Of a stretch of DNA of 64,000 nt, positions 19,175-29,149 are shown piece by piece (position 1 is the stretch's first letter; each line of letters opens with the position of its first letter). The position numbers and the translations under genes are program-made. This DNA comes from Thermomonas aquatica (GTDB taxonomy: Bacteria > Pseudomonadota > Gammaproteobacteria > Xanthomonadales > Xanthomonadaceae). Below the pieces are notes generated by a model that was not told the origin of the DNA, searched no databases, and was given only the letters and a program-made list of their open reading frames with translations. The stretch covers positions 1,550,001 to 1,614,000 of the forward strand of contig NZ_CP040871.1 in the NCBI RefSeq assembly GCF_006337105.1. The letters are read 5' to 3'.

Positions 19175-20089
19175 TCAGTACCCCGCCGCGTCCAGCGCCT
19201 TTTCGGTCGCTTGCCGGCCGATCGCGATCAATTCCTCGCCGCGCCAGAATTCGTAGAACTGGCAGGCATCGCGGGGGATGCGGATCAGCAGCTCCGGCGG
19301 ATCCAGCGCCAGCTGCACGCGCGCGATCTGCGCCTGCATGGTGTCCAGCGAGCGCGACATGGTTTCGGTCAGGCCGATGTGGTGGTCGGGCTTGCCGTCG
19401 CCATCGGCATCGCCGCCGAAATGGCGGCCGATCCAGCGACCGATCACGCCGGGCGCGCTTGCGCCTTCCGCATCCGCATCGTCGTTCGCCACGTCGCCCG
19501 GCGGCGACTGCGGCCAGCCATGCATGTCCACCGCGACCAGCCGGTGCGCGCCGGACAGCCGGGTCGCGGTGATCGGCAACGGCGCCAGCAGGCCGCCGTC
19601 GACCAATTCGCGCCCGCCCAGCGTGAATGGCGTGAAGATGCCGGGGATCGCGAACGACGCACGCACCGCATCCCACAGGTCGCCGCGGCGCAGCCAGACT
19701 TCGCGCTGGCGGACCAGGTCCACCGCGACCGCGGTGAAATCGATCGGCAATTCCTCGATCCGCGGGGTGCCCACCACTTCGCGCAGCTTCTCCAGCAAGC
19801 GGTCGCCGGTGAACAGCGCGGGCCGGCCGAAGCCGGGGTCGAGCAGGCGCAGCATGGCGCCGCGGCTGGTGCCGAGCAGCCAGTCGCGCAACGCTTCCAG
19901 CTTGCCCGCCGCGCAGGCGCCGCCGACCAGCGCGCCGCTGGAGGCGCCGGAGATCGCGACGATGCGCAACCCGCGCGCCTGCAGCGCCTCGATCACGCCG
20001 ATCTGCGCCAGCCCGCGCGCGCCGCCGGCACCCAGCGCAAGCGCGATCGGCTCGTCGCGCGATGCCGCGCTGACCGGCACGCCGCCCAT
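19175..20089 (-). CDS. patatin-like phospholipase (RssA/YchK-like)
   Basis: A 304-residue patatin-fold acyl hydrolase. The oxyanion-hole stretch LALGAGGARGLAQIGVIEAL precedes the nucleophile elbow ISGASSGALVGG (Ser in G-x-S-x-G form), and the second catalytic residue is in ELVDGGLLAPLPI (DGG). A conserved Asp/Gly-rich insertion (FGGDADGDGKPDHH) follows. It has no signal peptide. The ATG overlaps the stop of the WYL regulator gene (ATGA), so the two are co-translated; the regulator could control lipase expression. Confidence 0.87.
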   Translation of the reverse strand: MGGVPVSAASRDEPIALALGAGGARGLAQIGVIEALQARGLRIVAISGASSGALVGGACAAGKLEALRDWLLGTSRGAMLRLLDPGFGRPALFTGDRLLEKLREVVGTPRIEELPIDFTAVAVDLVRQREVWLRRGDLWDAVRASFAIPGIFTPFTLGGRELVDGGLLAPLPITATRLSGAHRLVAVDMHGWPQSPPGDVANDDADAEGASAPGVIGRWIGRHFGGDADGDGKPDHHIGLTETMSRSLDTMQAQIARVQLALDPPELLIRIPRDACQFYEFWRGEELIAIGRQATEKALDAAGY

Positions 20090-21057
20090 CACGACCCGTA
20101 GTTGGAAATGGCCAGCTGCAGCATCGCCCGCATCTGCTCGCGCAGGGTCCTGGGCTCGACGATCTCGGCGTCGCCGCCGTAGTGCAGCACGTCCATCAGC
20201 AATTCGCGCGGCACCGAATACGGCACCTTTAGTTCGTAGCGGCCATCGGCCAGGAACCGGCCCTGCTGCTGCGAATGCCAGTGCTCGTCGGCGACCCAGC
20301 GCGCGGCCTTGGCGCTGAACACGATGGTGGCCCAGCCCTTCGGCGCGCCGGAGAAGATGCCGTAGCTGCCGGCAAGGTGCGCGTTGAGTTCGTCGTCGGC
20401 CACGTCGCGGGCCGCGCCATCGGCGAAACGCGCGGCGGAGATGCGGTCGATCGAGAAGCTGCGCAGGCCCTGCTTCTCCTCGTCCCAGGCATCCACGTAC
20501 CAGTTGTCGCGATAGTGGGTCAGCCGCTGCGGCGACACCGTGCGCCGGGTCTTCTCGTCGGTCGAGCGCGCGCGATAGTCGAACGCCAGCTTGCGCCGCT
20601 CCAGCACGCTGGAGGCGACGATCCGGAACGCGTGCTCGTCCATGTGCCGGCCGCGATGCGGGATCACCCGCACCCGTTCCACCGGCCAGGTCTTGCCGCC
20701 GGAATGCGCGTCCAGCAGCTTTTCCACCCGCGACTGCAGCGGCGCCAGCGCGGACGACAGCATGCCGCCGCTGCTCTTCGACAACAGCTGCTGCGCGGCC
20801 AGCAGCGCGTGCAGCTCCTCGGAATTGAGCCACAGGCCCGGTAGCTCGAAGCGCTCGGCCTCGGCCTTGTCGTAGCTGAAGCCGGCCTCGCCGTCGCCGA
20901 TGAGCGGCGCCATCAGGCCATCGCGCAGGAAGGCCAGGTCGCGGTACACGGTGGCGCGCGAGCAGCCGAGTTCGTCCTGCAGGCGGGCCACGGTCACCGG
21001 GCGGCGCGCGGCCTGCAGCACGCGGTGCAGGGCGATGATGCGTTCGTAGCGATCCAT
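20089..21057 (-). CDS. YafY/WYL-domain transcriptional regulator
   Basis: A 322-residue regulator: an N-terminal HTH (MDRYERIIALHRVLQAARRP...ELGCSRATVYRDLAFLRD) followed by a WYL domain (LAFDYRARSTDEKTRRTVSPQRLTHYRDNWYVDAWD) and a C-terminal WCX-type extension. WYL domains bind nucleic acid or other ligands; the ligand here is unknown. The ATG at 21057 is at the start of the HTH; longer in-frame starts lack homology. Overlaps the downstream patatin gene by one base. Confidence 0.9.
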   Translation of the reverse strand: MDRYERIIALHRVLQAARRPVTVARLQDELGCSRATVYRDLAFLRDGLMAPLIGDGEAGFSYDKAEAERFELPGLWLNSEELHALLAAQQLLSKSSGGMLSSALAPLQSRVEKLLDAHSGGKTWPVERVRVIPHRGRHMDEHAFRIVASSVLERRKLAFDYRARSTDEKTRRTVSPQRLTHYRDNWYVDAWDEEKQGLRSFSIDRISAARFADGAARDVADDELNAHLAGSYGIFSGAPKGWATIVFSAKAARWVADEHWHSQQQGRFLADGRYELKVPYSVPRELLMDVLHYGGDAEIVEPRTLREQMRAMLQLAISNYGS

Positions 21058-21167
21058 GCGCGGATTATGCCGTCGAAACCCGGCATTCGCCGCTCGGGTC
21101 GCGGCTCGGGAACCTTTTCGCCCGCGCTTGCTCCAATCGCCCCGGGAACCTCGCCGCGGAGCGAAGC

Positions 21168-21776
21168 TTGGGGACACGGACGTTGCATCGCGACGGCGCC
21201 ATCGCGCTCGCGGGTTTGCTGGTTATCCATGTGTTGCTCGCCTGGGCGCTGCTGCGGGCGATGCGGCTGATCCCGTCGGACGGCGATGAAGAGGCATTGC
21301 AGGTCGTCTTCCTGCCTCCACGCGCGCTTGCGGTCGCGCCGGAACCATCACCACGCCCGCGCAAGGAAGCTTGGCAGCGCGCGATTCCCGCACCCGACAA
21401 GGAATCGCCGCCTGCGGACGCCGCCACCGTTGACGCCGCCCAAGCGCCTGTACCGCTACAGGCAAGGCTGCTCGAGCAATCGGCCGCGGCGGCGGCGCGG
21501 GTGGCACCGATCGAGATACCGGCCCATGACGCCCTGGCCGATCGCCAGGCGCGCCTGCCCGGCCGTGCCGGTGGCCGCTTCCGCATGCACGAGCGGCTAT
21601 CCCCGGCGCAGGCGGTGGCGATGGTCGGCAAGCTGTTCGGCGGCATGGATCCGGACGAGATCCGCGCGCAGATCTGCACGCGCAACCGGCACAACCTCGT
21701 CACTGCGGCCGGTCGCGGCGACAGCCCGGAACTGCAGGCCGAACTGGAGATCCAGCGCAGGTATTGCGAACCCTGA
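21168..21776 (+). CDS. unknown single-pass membrane protein with Pro-rich stalk
   Basis: A 202-residue protein. A membrane helix near residues 12-30 (IALAGLLVIHVLLAWALLRAM) is followed by a Pro/Ala-rich stretch like the stalk of TonB-type proteins and a C-terminal domain with CTRNRHN and a terminal RRYCEP, so two cysteines could pair in the periplasm. The start is a TTG at 21168, supported by GGAG six bases upstream. It precedes the Soe-like operon by 49 bases. I do not recognise a family. Confidence 0.6.
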   Translation: MGTRTLHRDGAIALAGLLVIHVLLAWALLRAMRLIPSDGDEEALQVVFLPPRALAVAPEPSPRPRKEAWQRAIPAPDKESPPADAATVDAAQAPVPLQARLLEQSAAAAARVAPIEIPAHDALADRQARLPGRAGGRFRMHERLSPAQAVAMVGKLFGGMDPDEIRAQICTRNRHNLVTAAGRGDSPELQAELEIQRRYCEP

Positions 21777-21825
21777 TCGCCGCAACCCGCTCGCGAACGG
21801 CGCGGCCAGCCTGCACAATGCGCGG

Positions 21826-24690
21826 ATGCACGATCCCGCGTTGAACCTCTCGCCGTCGCCCGGCGACGAGGTCAAGACCACCACCTGCTACATGTGCGCC
21901 TGCCGTTGCGGCATCAAGGTGTGGCTGCAGGACGGCAAGATCCGCTACATCCAGGGCAACCGCGAGCATCCGGTCAACCAGGGCGTGCTGTGCGCCAAGG
22001 GCGCCAGCGGGATCATGCAGCACTATTCGCCCGCGCGGCTGCGCAAGCCGCTGCTGCGGGTGGGCGAACGCGGCGCCGGCGAATTCCGCGAGATCGAATG
22101 GGACGAGGCGCTCGACCTTGCCGCGTCCTGGCTGAAGCCGATCCGCGCACGCAATCCCGATGAATTCGCGTTCTTCACCGGCCGCGACCAATCGCAGGCG
22201 CTGACCGGCTGGTGGGCGCAGCAGTTCGGCACGGTGAACTACGCGGCGCACGGCGGCTTCTGCTCGGTGAACATGGCCGCGGGCGGCCTGTATTCGATCG
22301 GCGGCAGCTTCTGGGAATTCGGCGAACCCGATTGGGAGCACACCCAGTACCTGATGCTGTGGGGCGTGGCCGAAGACCACGACAGCAACCCGATCAAGCT
22401 CGGCCTCGGCAAGCTGAAGGCACGCGGCGCCAAGATCGTCGCGGTCAACCCGGTGCGCAGCGGTTATGGCGCGATCGCCGACGAATGGATCGGCATCCGC
22501 CCCGGTACCGATGGCCTGTTCGCGTTCGCGCTGGCGCACGAACTGCTGCGCATGGACCGCATCGACCTCGATTACCTGGTCCGCTACGCGAACGCGCACT
22601 GGCTGGTGATCGACCAGCCCGGCGGCGCCGACGATGGGCTGTTCGCGCGCGATGCCGCCGGCAACGCGCTGTGCTGGAACACGCACACGCACGCCGCCAC
22701 GGATGCGAATGCCATCGACATGTCGCCCGCCGTGGTCGGCGAGTACGTGTTGGCCGATGGCCGCAAGGCGCGCCCGGTGTTCCAGCTGATCGCGGACCGC
22801 TACCTCGATCCGCAGTATTCGCCCGACGCCGTCAGCGAACGCTGCGGCATCCCCGCCGACAGCATCCGCCGCATCGCCCGCGAACTGGCGGAGGCCGCGT
22901 TCGACAGCAAGCTCGAACTGCCGATCGCCTGGACCGACAGTTGGGGCCGCGAGCACGCCACGATGGAAGGCCGTCCGGTGTCGATGCATGCGATGCGCGG
23001 GATCAGCGCGCACAGCAACGGCTTCCACACCTGCCGCGCGCTGCACCTGCTGCAGCTGCTGCTGGGCGCGCTCGATGCACCGGGCTCGTTCCGCTACCAG
23101 CCGCCGTTCCCGAAACCGATCCCGCCGGCCAATCGCCCCGGCAAGGCGCGCAAACCCGATGGCGTGCTGGATGCCGCACCACTGGGCTTCGTGCATGGGC
23201 CGGAAGACCTGGTCGTCGACGAACACGGCCAGCCGCGCCGCATCGACCATGCGTATTCGTGGGCGTATCCGCTGTCCGCGCACGGGATGATGCACACCGT
23301 GATCCGCAACGCCTGGGCCGGCGATCCTTACAAGATCGACACCCTGCTGATGTTCATGGCGAACATGAGCTGGAACTCGGCGATGAACACCGGCGAGACC
23401 ATGCGCTGGCTCACCGACAAGGACGAGGCCGGCGAATACAAGATCCCGCGCATCATCTATTCCGATGCCTATGCGTCGGAGATGGTGGCCTATGCCGACT
23501 TGGTGCTGCCGGACACGACGTACCTCGAGCGCTTCGACGCGATCAGCCTGCTGGATCGCCCGATCAGCGATGCCGATGCCGCCAGCGACGCGATCCGCCA
23601 TCCGATCTTCGACCCGGCGACCCAGCTCGACGAAGACGGCCGGCCGCGCGACGTGCGCGGCTTCCAGTCGGCGCTGATCGAGCTCGGCGCGCGCATCGGC
23701 CTGCCCGGGCTGGTGAACGAGGACGGTTCGCCGAAGTACCGCGACTACGCCGACTACATCGTGCGCCACGAACGCGCGCCCGGCGTCGGCCTGCTGGCCG
23801 GCTGGCGCGGCGAGGACGGCGCGCAGCAGGGCAAGGGCGCGCCGAACCCCGACCAGCTGCAGCGCTACATCGAACACGGCGGGTTCTGGCACGCGCCGAT
23901 CCCGCAATCCGCGCGCTATTACAAGATGGCCAACCGCGATTACCTGCAATGGGCGCAGCGCTTCGGCTTCGTGCCGAACGACCAACCCATCGTGCTGCAG
24001 CTGTATTCGGAGACGCTGCAGAAGTTCCGGCTGGCCGCGCAAGGCCACGGCGCGCTGCAGCCGCCGGCGGAACATCGCCAGCGCGTCGCCACCTATTTCG
24101 ATCCGCTGCCGATCTGGTACGAGCCGTTCGAGCACGACCAGACCTCGCGCACCACCTTCCCGCTCAACGCGGTGACCCAGCGGCCGATGTTCATGTACCA
24201 CGCCTGGGGCAGCCAGAACGCGTGGCTGCGGCAGATCACCGCGCGCAACTACCTCTACCTGCATCCGCAGACCGGCGCCGCGCATGGCATCGCCGACGAG
24301 GACTGGATCGAGGTGACCTCGCACCACGGCAGGATCACCGTGCAGGCCAAGTTCGCCGGCAACGTGCAGCCGGACACGGTGTGGACCTGGAACGCGATCG
24401 GCAAGCGCAAGGGCGCGTGGCGGTTGGCGAAGGATGCACCGGAAGGCGAACAGGGCTTCCTGCTCAACCACCTGATTTCCGACGTGACGCCGAAGGGCGA
24501 TTACGCCAATGCCGATCCGGTCACCGGGCAGGCTGCGTGGTTCGACCTGCGCGTCTCGATCCGCAAGGCGGATGCGCAGGCGGACCAAAGCGCGCCGCAG
24601 TTCGCGCCATTGCAGTTCAAACCGGCCGACGAACGCCCGCTGCGCTACGGCGCCGGCTTCCGTCGCCGCAACAAGGAGGCTACGCGATGA
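21826..24690 (+). CDS. molybdopterin oxidoreductase catalytic subunit, SoeA-like
   Basis: A 954-residue Mo-bisMGD enzyme of the DMSO reductase family. A [4Fe-4S] site is formed by C21, C24, C28 and C56 (CYMCACRCG ... GVLCAKG). Mid-protein blocks such as WAQQFGTVNYAAHGGFCSVNMAAGG and the C-terminal cofactor domain (GIADEDWIEVTSHHGRITVQAKF) fit. There is no Tat signal, as in cytoplasmic sulfite dehydrogenase SoeA. Downstream genes code for an FeS subunit and a DmsC-like anchor. Sulfite oxidation is the best guess; polysulfide, thiosulfate or other substrates are possible. The stop overlaps the next ATG. Confidence 0.8.
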   Translation: MHDPALNLSPSPGDEVKTTTCYMCACRCGIKVWLQDGKIRYIQGNREHPVNQGVLCAKGASGIMQHYSPARLRKPLLRVGERGAGEFREIEWDEALDLAASWLKPIRARNPDEFAFFTGRDQSQALTGWWAQQFGTVNYAAHGGFCSVNMAAGGLYSIGGSFWEFGEPDWEHTQYLMLWGVAEDHDSNPIKLGLGKLKARGAKIVAVNPVRSGYGAIADEWIGIRPGTDGLFAFALAHELLRMDRIDLDYLVRYANAHWLVIDQPGGADDGLFARDAAGNALCWNTHTHAATDANAIDMSPAVVGEYVLADGRKARPVFQLIADRYLDPQYSPDAVSERCGIPADSIRRIARELAEAAFDSKLELPIAWTDSWGREHATMEGRPVSMHAMRGISAHSNGFHTCRALHLLQLLLGALDAPGSFRYQPPFPKPIPPANRPGKARKPDGVLDAAPLGFVHGPEDLVVDEHGQPRRIDHAYSWAYPLSAHGMMHTVIRNAWAGDPYKIDTLLMFMANMSWNSAMNTGETMRWLTDKDEAGEYKIPRIIYSDAYASEMVAYADLVLPDTTYLERFDAISLLDRPISDADAASDAIRHPIFDPATQLDEDGRPRDVRGFQSALIELGARIGLPGLVNEDGSPKYRDYADYIVRHERAPGVGLLAGWRGEDGAQQGKGAPNPDQLQRYIEHGGFWHAPIPQSARYYKMANRDYLQWAQRFGFVPNDQPIVLQLYSETLQKFRLAAQGHGALQPPAEHRQRVATYFDPLPIWYEPFEHDQTSRTTFPLNAVTQRPMFMYHAWGSQNAWLRQITARNYLYLHPQTGAAHGIADEDWIEVTSHHGRITVQAKFAGNVQPDTVWTWNAIGKRKGAWRLAKDAPEGEQGFLLNHLISDVTPKGDYANADPVTGQAAWFDLRVSIRKADAQADQSAPQFAPLQFKPADERPLRYGAGFRRRNKEATR

Positions 24691-25343
24691 ACGCCACGCC
24701 GCTGGACTGGTATTTCGACTTCATCTCGCCGTTCGCCTACCTGCAATGGAAGCGCCTGCGCCGCGACTTCCCCGAAGTCACGCTCAATCCGAAGCCGTTG
24801 CTGTTCGCCGCGATCCTCAACCACGTCGGCCAGCTCGGCCCCGCGGAAATCCCGCAGAAGCGCCGGCATACCTACCGCATCGTGCTGTGGCAGGCGCGGC
24901 AGGCCGGCATCCCGCTGCATTTCCCGCCGGCGCATCCGTTCAACCCGCTGCCCGCGCTGCGCCTGTGCCTGGCCGCGCCGGACCGGATCCAGGCCATCGA
25001 CGCGATCTTCGCCCACATCTGGGAACACGGGCGGCAGGCCGACAGCATCGAGGCGCTGGCCGATGTCGCGGCAGCGCTCGGCATCGACGATCCCGCCGCC
25101 GCCATCGCCCGCGACGAGGTGAAGCGCGAATTGCTGGCCAATGGCGAGGAAGCGATGCGCCTTGGCCTGTTCGGTGTACCGACCTTGAAGGTGCGCGACG
25201 AATTGTTCTGGGGCAACGACGCCACCGAGCTCGCGCTCGCCTATCGCGACGACGAAGGCGCGCTCGATGCCGAGATGCGCCGCGTCGACGCGATCCCCGA
25301 AGCCGTGCAACGCAAGAAGCCCAGCGGCGAACCAGCACGATGA
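24687..25343 (+). CDS. 2-hydroxychromene-2-carboxylate isomerase-like (DsbA-fold) protein
   Basis: A 218-residue thioredoxin-fold protein of the HCCA isomerase/kappa-GST group: [19 protein letters not shown] at the N-terminus, the cis-Pro loop in [18 protein letters not shown], and no CxxC pair, so it is not a disulfide oxidase. The family uses glutathione in aromatic degradation. Here it is locked between the Mo subunit and the FeS subunit by ATGA overlaps at both ends, which implies a function tied to the oxidoreductase, possibly with a glutathione-bound sulfur substrate. That role is an inference. Confidence 0.85.
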   Translation: MNATPLDWYFDFISPFAYLQWKRLRRDFPEVTLNPKPLLFAAILNHVGQLGPAEIPQKRRHTYRIVLWQARQAGIPLHFPPAHPFNPLPALRLCLAAPDRIQAIDAIFAHIWEHGRQADSIEALADVAAALGIDDPAAAIARDEVKRELLANGEEAMRLGLFGVPTLKVRDELFWGNDATELALAYRDDEGALDAEMRRVDAIPEAVQRKKPSGEPAR

Positions 25344-26083
25344 CCTCGTTGCCACCGCCATCGAAGAAAAAACTCGGGCTGGTCATCGACCTCGATACCT
25401 GCGTCGGTTGCCATGCCTGCGCGACCAGCTGCAAGGAGTGGAACGCGGGCGGCATCGCCGGGCCGCTGACCGACGAACGTCCCTACGGCAAGGATCCGCA
25501 GGGTGTGTGGTTCAACCGCGTGCACAGCTACGAGCTGGCGCCGGATGCGGCGACCAGGCAACCCGCGCAGACCCTGCATTTCCCGCGCAGCTGCCTGCAT
25601 TGCGAAACGCCCGCCTGCGTCACCGTGTGCCCGACCGGCGCCAGCTACAAGCGCGCCGAGGACGGCATCGTGCTGGTCGACGAGGACAAGTGCATCGGTT
25701 GCAAGCTGTGTTCCTGGGCCTGCCCGTACGGCGCGCGCGAATACAGCGAAGTCGAAGGGGTGATGAAGAAATGCACGCTGTGCGTGGACCGCATCTACAA
25801 CGAAAACCTCGACCAAGCCGATCGCCAACCGGCCTGCGTGCAGGCCTGCCCGACCAAGGCGCGGCATTTCGGCGACCTCGCCGATCCGCAATCGAAGGTC
25901 TCGCTGCTGGTGGCCGATCGCGGCGGCGTGGCGCTGATGCCGGAGCTCGGCTACCAGCCGACCAACCGCTACCTGCCGCCGCGGCCGCGACGCACCGGCG
26001 CTGCGCAGGCGGGCGACGGCATCGCCCAGGCCGATGCCGGCAACCTCGCCGCACGCTGGCTCAACCGCATCCTCAAACGCTGA
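25340..26083 (+). CDS. 4Fe-4S ferredoxin subunit, SoeB/DmsB-like
   Basis: A 247-residue electron-transfer subunit with four cysteine clusters: [52 protein letters not shown], and [12 protein letters not shown] with [14 protein letters not shown]. This matches the four [4Fe-4S] clusters of DmsB-type subunits. It would pass electrons between the Mo subunit and the membrane anchor. Start ATG overlaps the isomerase stop. Confidence 0.9.
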   Translation: MTSLPPPSKKKLGLVIDLDTCVGCHACATSCKEWNAGGIAGPLTDERPYGKDPQGVWFNRVHSYELAPDAATRQPAQTLHFPRSCLHCETPACVTVCPTGASYKRAEDGIVLVDEDKCIGCKLCSWACPYGAREYSEVEGVMKKCTLCVDRIYNENLDQADRQPACVQACPTKARHFGDLADPQSKVSLLVADRGGVALMPELGYQPTNRYLPPRPRRTGAAQAGDGIAQADAGNLAARWLNRILKR

Positions 26084-26094
26084 AGGACATCGCC

Positions 26095-26439
26095 ATGGCC
26101 AAGGACACCGAGATCCTCGTCACCACCACCGACGGCTTCGAAGGCCGCCGCATCGTCGCCTACAAGGGCCTGGTCGGCGGCGACGCCATCCTCGGCGCCA
26201 ACATGTTCCGCGACCTGTTCGCCGGCCTGCGCGACATGATCGGCGGCCGTTCCGGCAGCTACGAAAAGGTCCTGCGCGCGGCCAAGACCGAGGCGCTGGA
26301 AGACATGCTCGCCTCGGCGCGCGAACGCGGCGCGAACGCGGTGGTCGGCGTCGACCTCGACTACGAGACCGTGCAGATCCAGGACGGCGGTTCGATGCTG
26401 ATGGTGTCCGCCTCCGGCACCGCGGTGGTGATCGAGTAG
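26095..26439 (+). CDS. YbjQ-type (UPF0145) heavy-metal-binding domain protein
   Basis: A 114-residue protein of the YbjQ/UPF0145 family: [52 protein letters not shown], then [19 protein letters not shown]. These proteins form pentamers; metal binding is proposed but not well shown. It lies 11 bases after the FeS subunit stop and before the anchor subunit, so it belongs to the oxidoreductase operon by position. Confidence 0.87.
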   Translation: MAKDTEILVTTTDGFEGRRIVAYKGLVGGDAILGANMFRDLFAGLRDMIGGRSGSYEKVLRAAKTEALEDMLASARERGANAVVGVDLDYETVQIQDGGSMLMVSASGTAVVIE

Positions 26440-26578
26440 GCATGGGCGCTCCTCGCTCGATGTCGCTGCCTCGTCGCCATCCCTGGCGCAACACTCCTGA
26501 CTTTGGCAGCCCCGGGGCAGGCGTCCTGCCTGCCCGTCCATGCGATGCGCGCGGCAATGCCGCGCAAGCGTGCATCGC

Positions 26579-27517
26579 ATGAACCCCGCCTTCTCCGTCC
26601 TCTTCTTCACCACCCTGTCCGGCGCCGGCTTCGGCCTGTGGGCCTGGCTGGGCCTGCGCATCGCCTTCGGCGCGCCGCCGCAGAACTTCCAGGCGCTGGG
26701 CTGGAGCTGGCTGCTGGTCTACGCCGGCATCGCCGCGGCGGTCGGCCTGCTGGCCTCGTTCTGGCATCTCGGCAAGCCGCTGCGCGCGTGGCGGGCGTTC
26801 TCGCAATGGCGCACCTCGTGGCTGTCGCGCGAGGGCGTGCTGGCGGTGGCGAGCTTCGTGCCTGCCGCAGCATTGCTGTGCCTGCTGGCGCGCGATGGCG
26901 GCTACCAGATCGGTGCAGCAACGCGCTTCGCCGCGGCCCTGTTGGCGCTGCTAAGCCTGGCCACCGTGGCCTGCACCGCGATGATCTACGCCTCGCTCAA
27001 GCCGATTCCCGCCTGGCGGCATCCGCTGGTGCTGCCCGGCTACCTGCTGTTCGCGCTGCTCACCGGCGGTTTGCCGATGCTGCCGTCCATCCCTGCGGGC
27101 GCGCACGGCATCGATGGCGCACTGCCGTACGCGCTGGCATTCATCGCCGCCGCAGTGCTGCTGCTGAAGCTCGCCTACTGGCGCGACATCGACCGCACCC
27201 CGCTGCCGCAGGCGCGCGGCGACGCCATCGGCCTGCCGCAGCGCAAGGCCTCGGTGTTCGAACGCCCGCACACCGAGGCCAACTACATCACCCGCGAGAT
27301 GGCCTTCGTGGTCGCCCGCCGGCACTCGCGCATGTTGCGGATCGCCTCGGCATTGCTGTTCGCGCCGGCACCGCTGCTGTGCCTGCTGCTGGCATGGTCG
27401 CAGCCGGGTTGCGCGTGGGCGGCGCCGCTCGCCACCGGCTGCGCGCTGATCGGCGCCTTGCTCGAGCGCTGGCTGTTCTTCGCCCAGGCCCGGCACCTGG
27501 TCACGCTGTACTACTGA
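26579..27517 (+). CDS. DmsC/SoeC-like membrane anchor subunit
   Basis: A 312-residue protein with eight hydrophobic segments starting at MNPAFSVLFFTTLSGAGFGLWAWLG. The SFWHLGKPLRAWRAFSQWRTSWLSREGV block is characteristic of DmsC-type anchors, which exchange electrons with the quinone pool. The start is the ATG at 26579, 139 bases after the YbjQ-like gene; that gap holds a short GC-rich inverted repeat (GGGCAGG/CCTGCCC, 26515-26535) that might end or attenuate part of the message. Confidence 0.85.
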   Translation: MNPAFSVLFFTTLSGAGFGLWAWLGLRIAFGAPPQNFQALGWSWLLVYAGIAAAVGLLASFWHLGKPLRAWRAFSQWRTSWLSREGVLAVASFVPAAALLCLLARDGGYQIGAATRFAAALLALLSLATVACTAMIYASLKPIPAWRHPLVLPGYLLFALLTGGLPMLPSIPAGAHGIDGALPYALAFIAAAVLLLKLAYWRDIDRTPLPQARGDAIGLPQRKASVFERPHTEANYITREMAFVVARRHSRMLRIASALLFAPAPLLCLLLAWSQPGCAWAAPLATGCALIGALLERWLFFAQARHLVTLYY

Positions 27518-27577
27518 GCGCGTTGCCCCGTGCGGGGGGCCGGGTAGAATGCGGGAACCCTCCCCGCATCGCCGCCC

Positions 27578-28213
27578 ATGTTGCCCTTGCTGTGGCTGGC
27601 CTTTTCCGTGCCGGCGCCCGTCGTCGACCTCGCCCCCGTGCCCGCGATGGACGCGGTGGTGGTGCAGCGCCTGGCCGATCCGCCGCGCTGCCTGGCGGCG
27701 CGCTGCGCCAGCGGCGAATGGCAGGTCGGGGCGATGCCGGCGATTCCCGCCGGCCAGCTGCGCATCGATGGCGACGACCTGCCCGGCGCGGGCGGCCGCC
27801 TGCGGGTCGCCGCGCAACCGCGCAAGGACTGGGTGAAGGCGCAGGGCAGCAATGCCCGGGTCGGCATGCAGTACGGCATGCAGGCGCTGAAGTCCGAATA
27901 CGCCAGCCTGGCCTGGGCGATCGACACCGGCTACCGCCTGCAGGGCTATGCCGAGGACGGCATCGCCGGCACCGGCCCGGTGCTGCGCGGCAACCTGGAA
28001 TGGCGGCAGGCGCTGGGCGAACGCACCCGGCTGTCGCAGACCACCCGGATCGAAACCGGCCAGCACGGCACCTACCTGCGCAACAGCCTGCAGCTGAAGT
28101 TCCAGCTGCAGCCGGCGCTGACCCTGGACACCGGGGTCGAACTGCGCCGCGACAGCGAAGTGACCGGCCGCAACCAGACCGACGCGAAGTTGAACCTGCG
28201 CTACGTGTTCTGA
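27578..28213 (+). CDS. exported protein, probable outer-membrane beta-barrel
   Basis: A 211-residue protein with a short N-terminal hydrophobic signal ([14 protein letters not shown]) and a C-terminal half of alternating polar and hydrophobic strands ending LNLRYVF. A terminal Phe is the usual sorting signal of outer-membrane barrels. Strand-like repeats are [23 protein letters not shown] and [23 protein letters not shown]. The barrel part resembles DUF481-type proteins, but I would not assign the family firmly. The end overlaps hemC by 13 bases, tail to tail. Confidence 0.6.
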   Translation: MLPLLWLAFSVPAPVVDLAPVPAMDAVVVQRLADPPRCLAARCASGEWQVGAMPAIPAGQLRIDGDDLPGAGGRLRVAAQPRKDWVKAQGSNARVGMQYGMQALKSEYASLAWAIDTGYRLQGYAEDGIAGTGPVLRGNLEWRQALGERTRLSQTTRIETGQHGTYLRNSLQLKFQLQPALTLDTGVELRRDSEVTGRNQTDAKLNLRYVF

Positions 28214-29118
28214 TCGATCAGCGCGCGCGCGCCCTGCGCGAGCAACGCCTCCGCAACCGCCAGCCCGAGCGCCTCCGGCGCGTCGCCGCGGCCCTGCGCC
28301 TGCGCACGCACGCTGCGGCCGTCGCCGGCGGAACCGACCAGGCCTTGCAGCATGAGCCGCTCGCCATCCAGCCGTGCGAACGCGGCCACCGGCACATGGC
28401 AGCTGCCGTGCAGGGCCAGGTTCATCGCCCGCTCGGCGCCCACGCAGGTGCGGGTGTCGGCATCGTCGAGCGCGGCGCACAGCGCGACGACCGCATCGTC
28501 GCCGTCGCGGCATTCGATCGCGATCGCGCCCTGCGCCGGTGCCGGCAACCAGTGCGGCGCATCCAGCCGGGCGCGGATGCGCGCATCGAAGCCGAGCCGC
28601 TGCAAGCCCGCGCAGGCCAGCACGATGGCGTCGTAGTCGCCGGCATCGAGCTTGGCCAGCCGCGTGTTGACGTTGCCGCGCAGGTCCAGCAGCTCGAGGT
28701 CGGGACGCAGCGCGCGCAATTGCGCCTGCCGGCGCAGCGACGAGGTGCCGACGCGCGCGCCCTGCGGCAAGGCGTCGATCCCGTCGAAGCGGCCGCTGAC
28801 GAAGGCGTCGGCGTGGTCGGCGCGGGCGAGGATCGCCGGCAAGGCGAAGCCCGGCTCCAGCTGCATCGGCACGTCCTTCAGCGAATGCACCGCGCAGTCC
28901 GCCTCGCCGCGCTGCATCGCCAGCTCCAGTTCCTTGAGGAACAGGCCCTTGCCGCCGATCGCCGCCAGCGAACGATCCAGCACTTCGTCGCCGCGCGTGC
29001 TCATCGGCACCAGTTCGACGACGAGGCCCGGATGCGCGGCGCGCAGGCGGTCGGCGACGTGTTCGGTCTGCCAGAGGGCGAGCGGGCTCTTGCGGGTGGC
29101 GATGCGCAGCGTGGTCAT
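28201..29118 (-). CDS. hemC: hydroxymethylbilane synthase (porphobilinogen deaminase)
   Basis: A 305-residue haem-pathway enzyme that joins four porphobilinogens. The N-terminal [23 protein letters not shown], the MSTRGD and [10 protein letters not shown] blocks, [32 protein letters not shown] and [14 protein letters not shown] are all standard. The dipyrromethane cofactor cysteine is in [12 protein letters not shown]. The start at 29118 follows the AlgR-like gene by 31 bases, so the two may share a message. Confidence 0.96.
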   Translation of the reverse strand: MTTLRIATRKSPLALWQTEHVADRLRAAHPGLVVELVPMSTRGDEVLDRSLAAIGGKGLFLKELELAMQRGEADCAVHSLKDVPMQLEPGFALPAILARADHADAFVSGRFDGIDALPQGARVGTSSLRRQAQLRALRPDLELLDLRGNVNTRLAKLDAGDYDAIVLACAGLQRLGFDARIRARLDAPHWLPAPAQGAIAIECRDGDDAVVALCAALDDADTRTCVGAERAMNLALHGSCHVPVAAFARLDGERLMLQGLVGSAGDGRSVRAQAQGRGDAPEALGLAVAEALLAQGARALIDQNT

Positions 29119-29149
29119 GCGCGCATTATCGCCCGTGCCGGCCCGCGGC

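Noticed and set aside
14051..20101. A 2016-codon open frame on the plus strand
   Set aside because: It runs antisense to at least six well-supported genes (lptM end to patatin). Its composition (His, Arg, Ala, Gly, Gln-rich) is what the reverse of GC-rich genes gives.
26515..26535. Inverted repeat before the SoeC-like gene as a true terminator
   Set aside because: The arms are only 7 bp, no T-run follows, and the next gene continues the same operon; it may be chance in GC-rich DNA.
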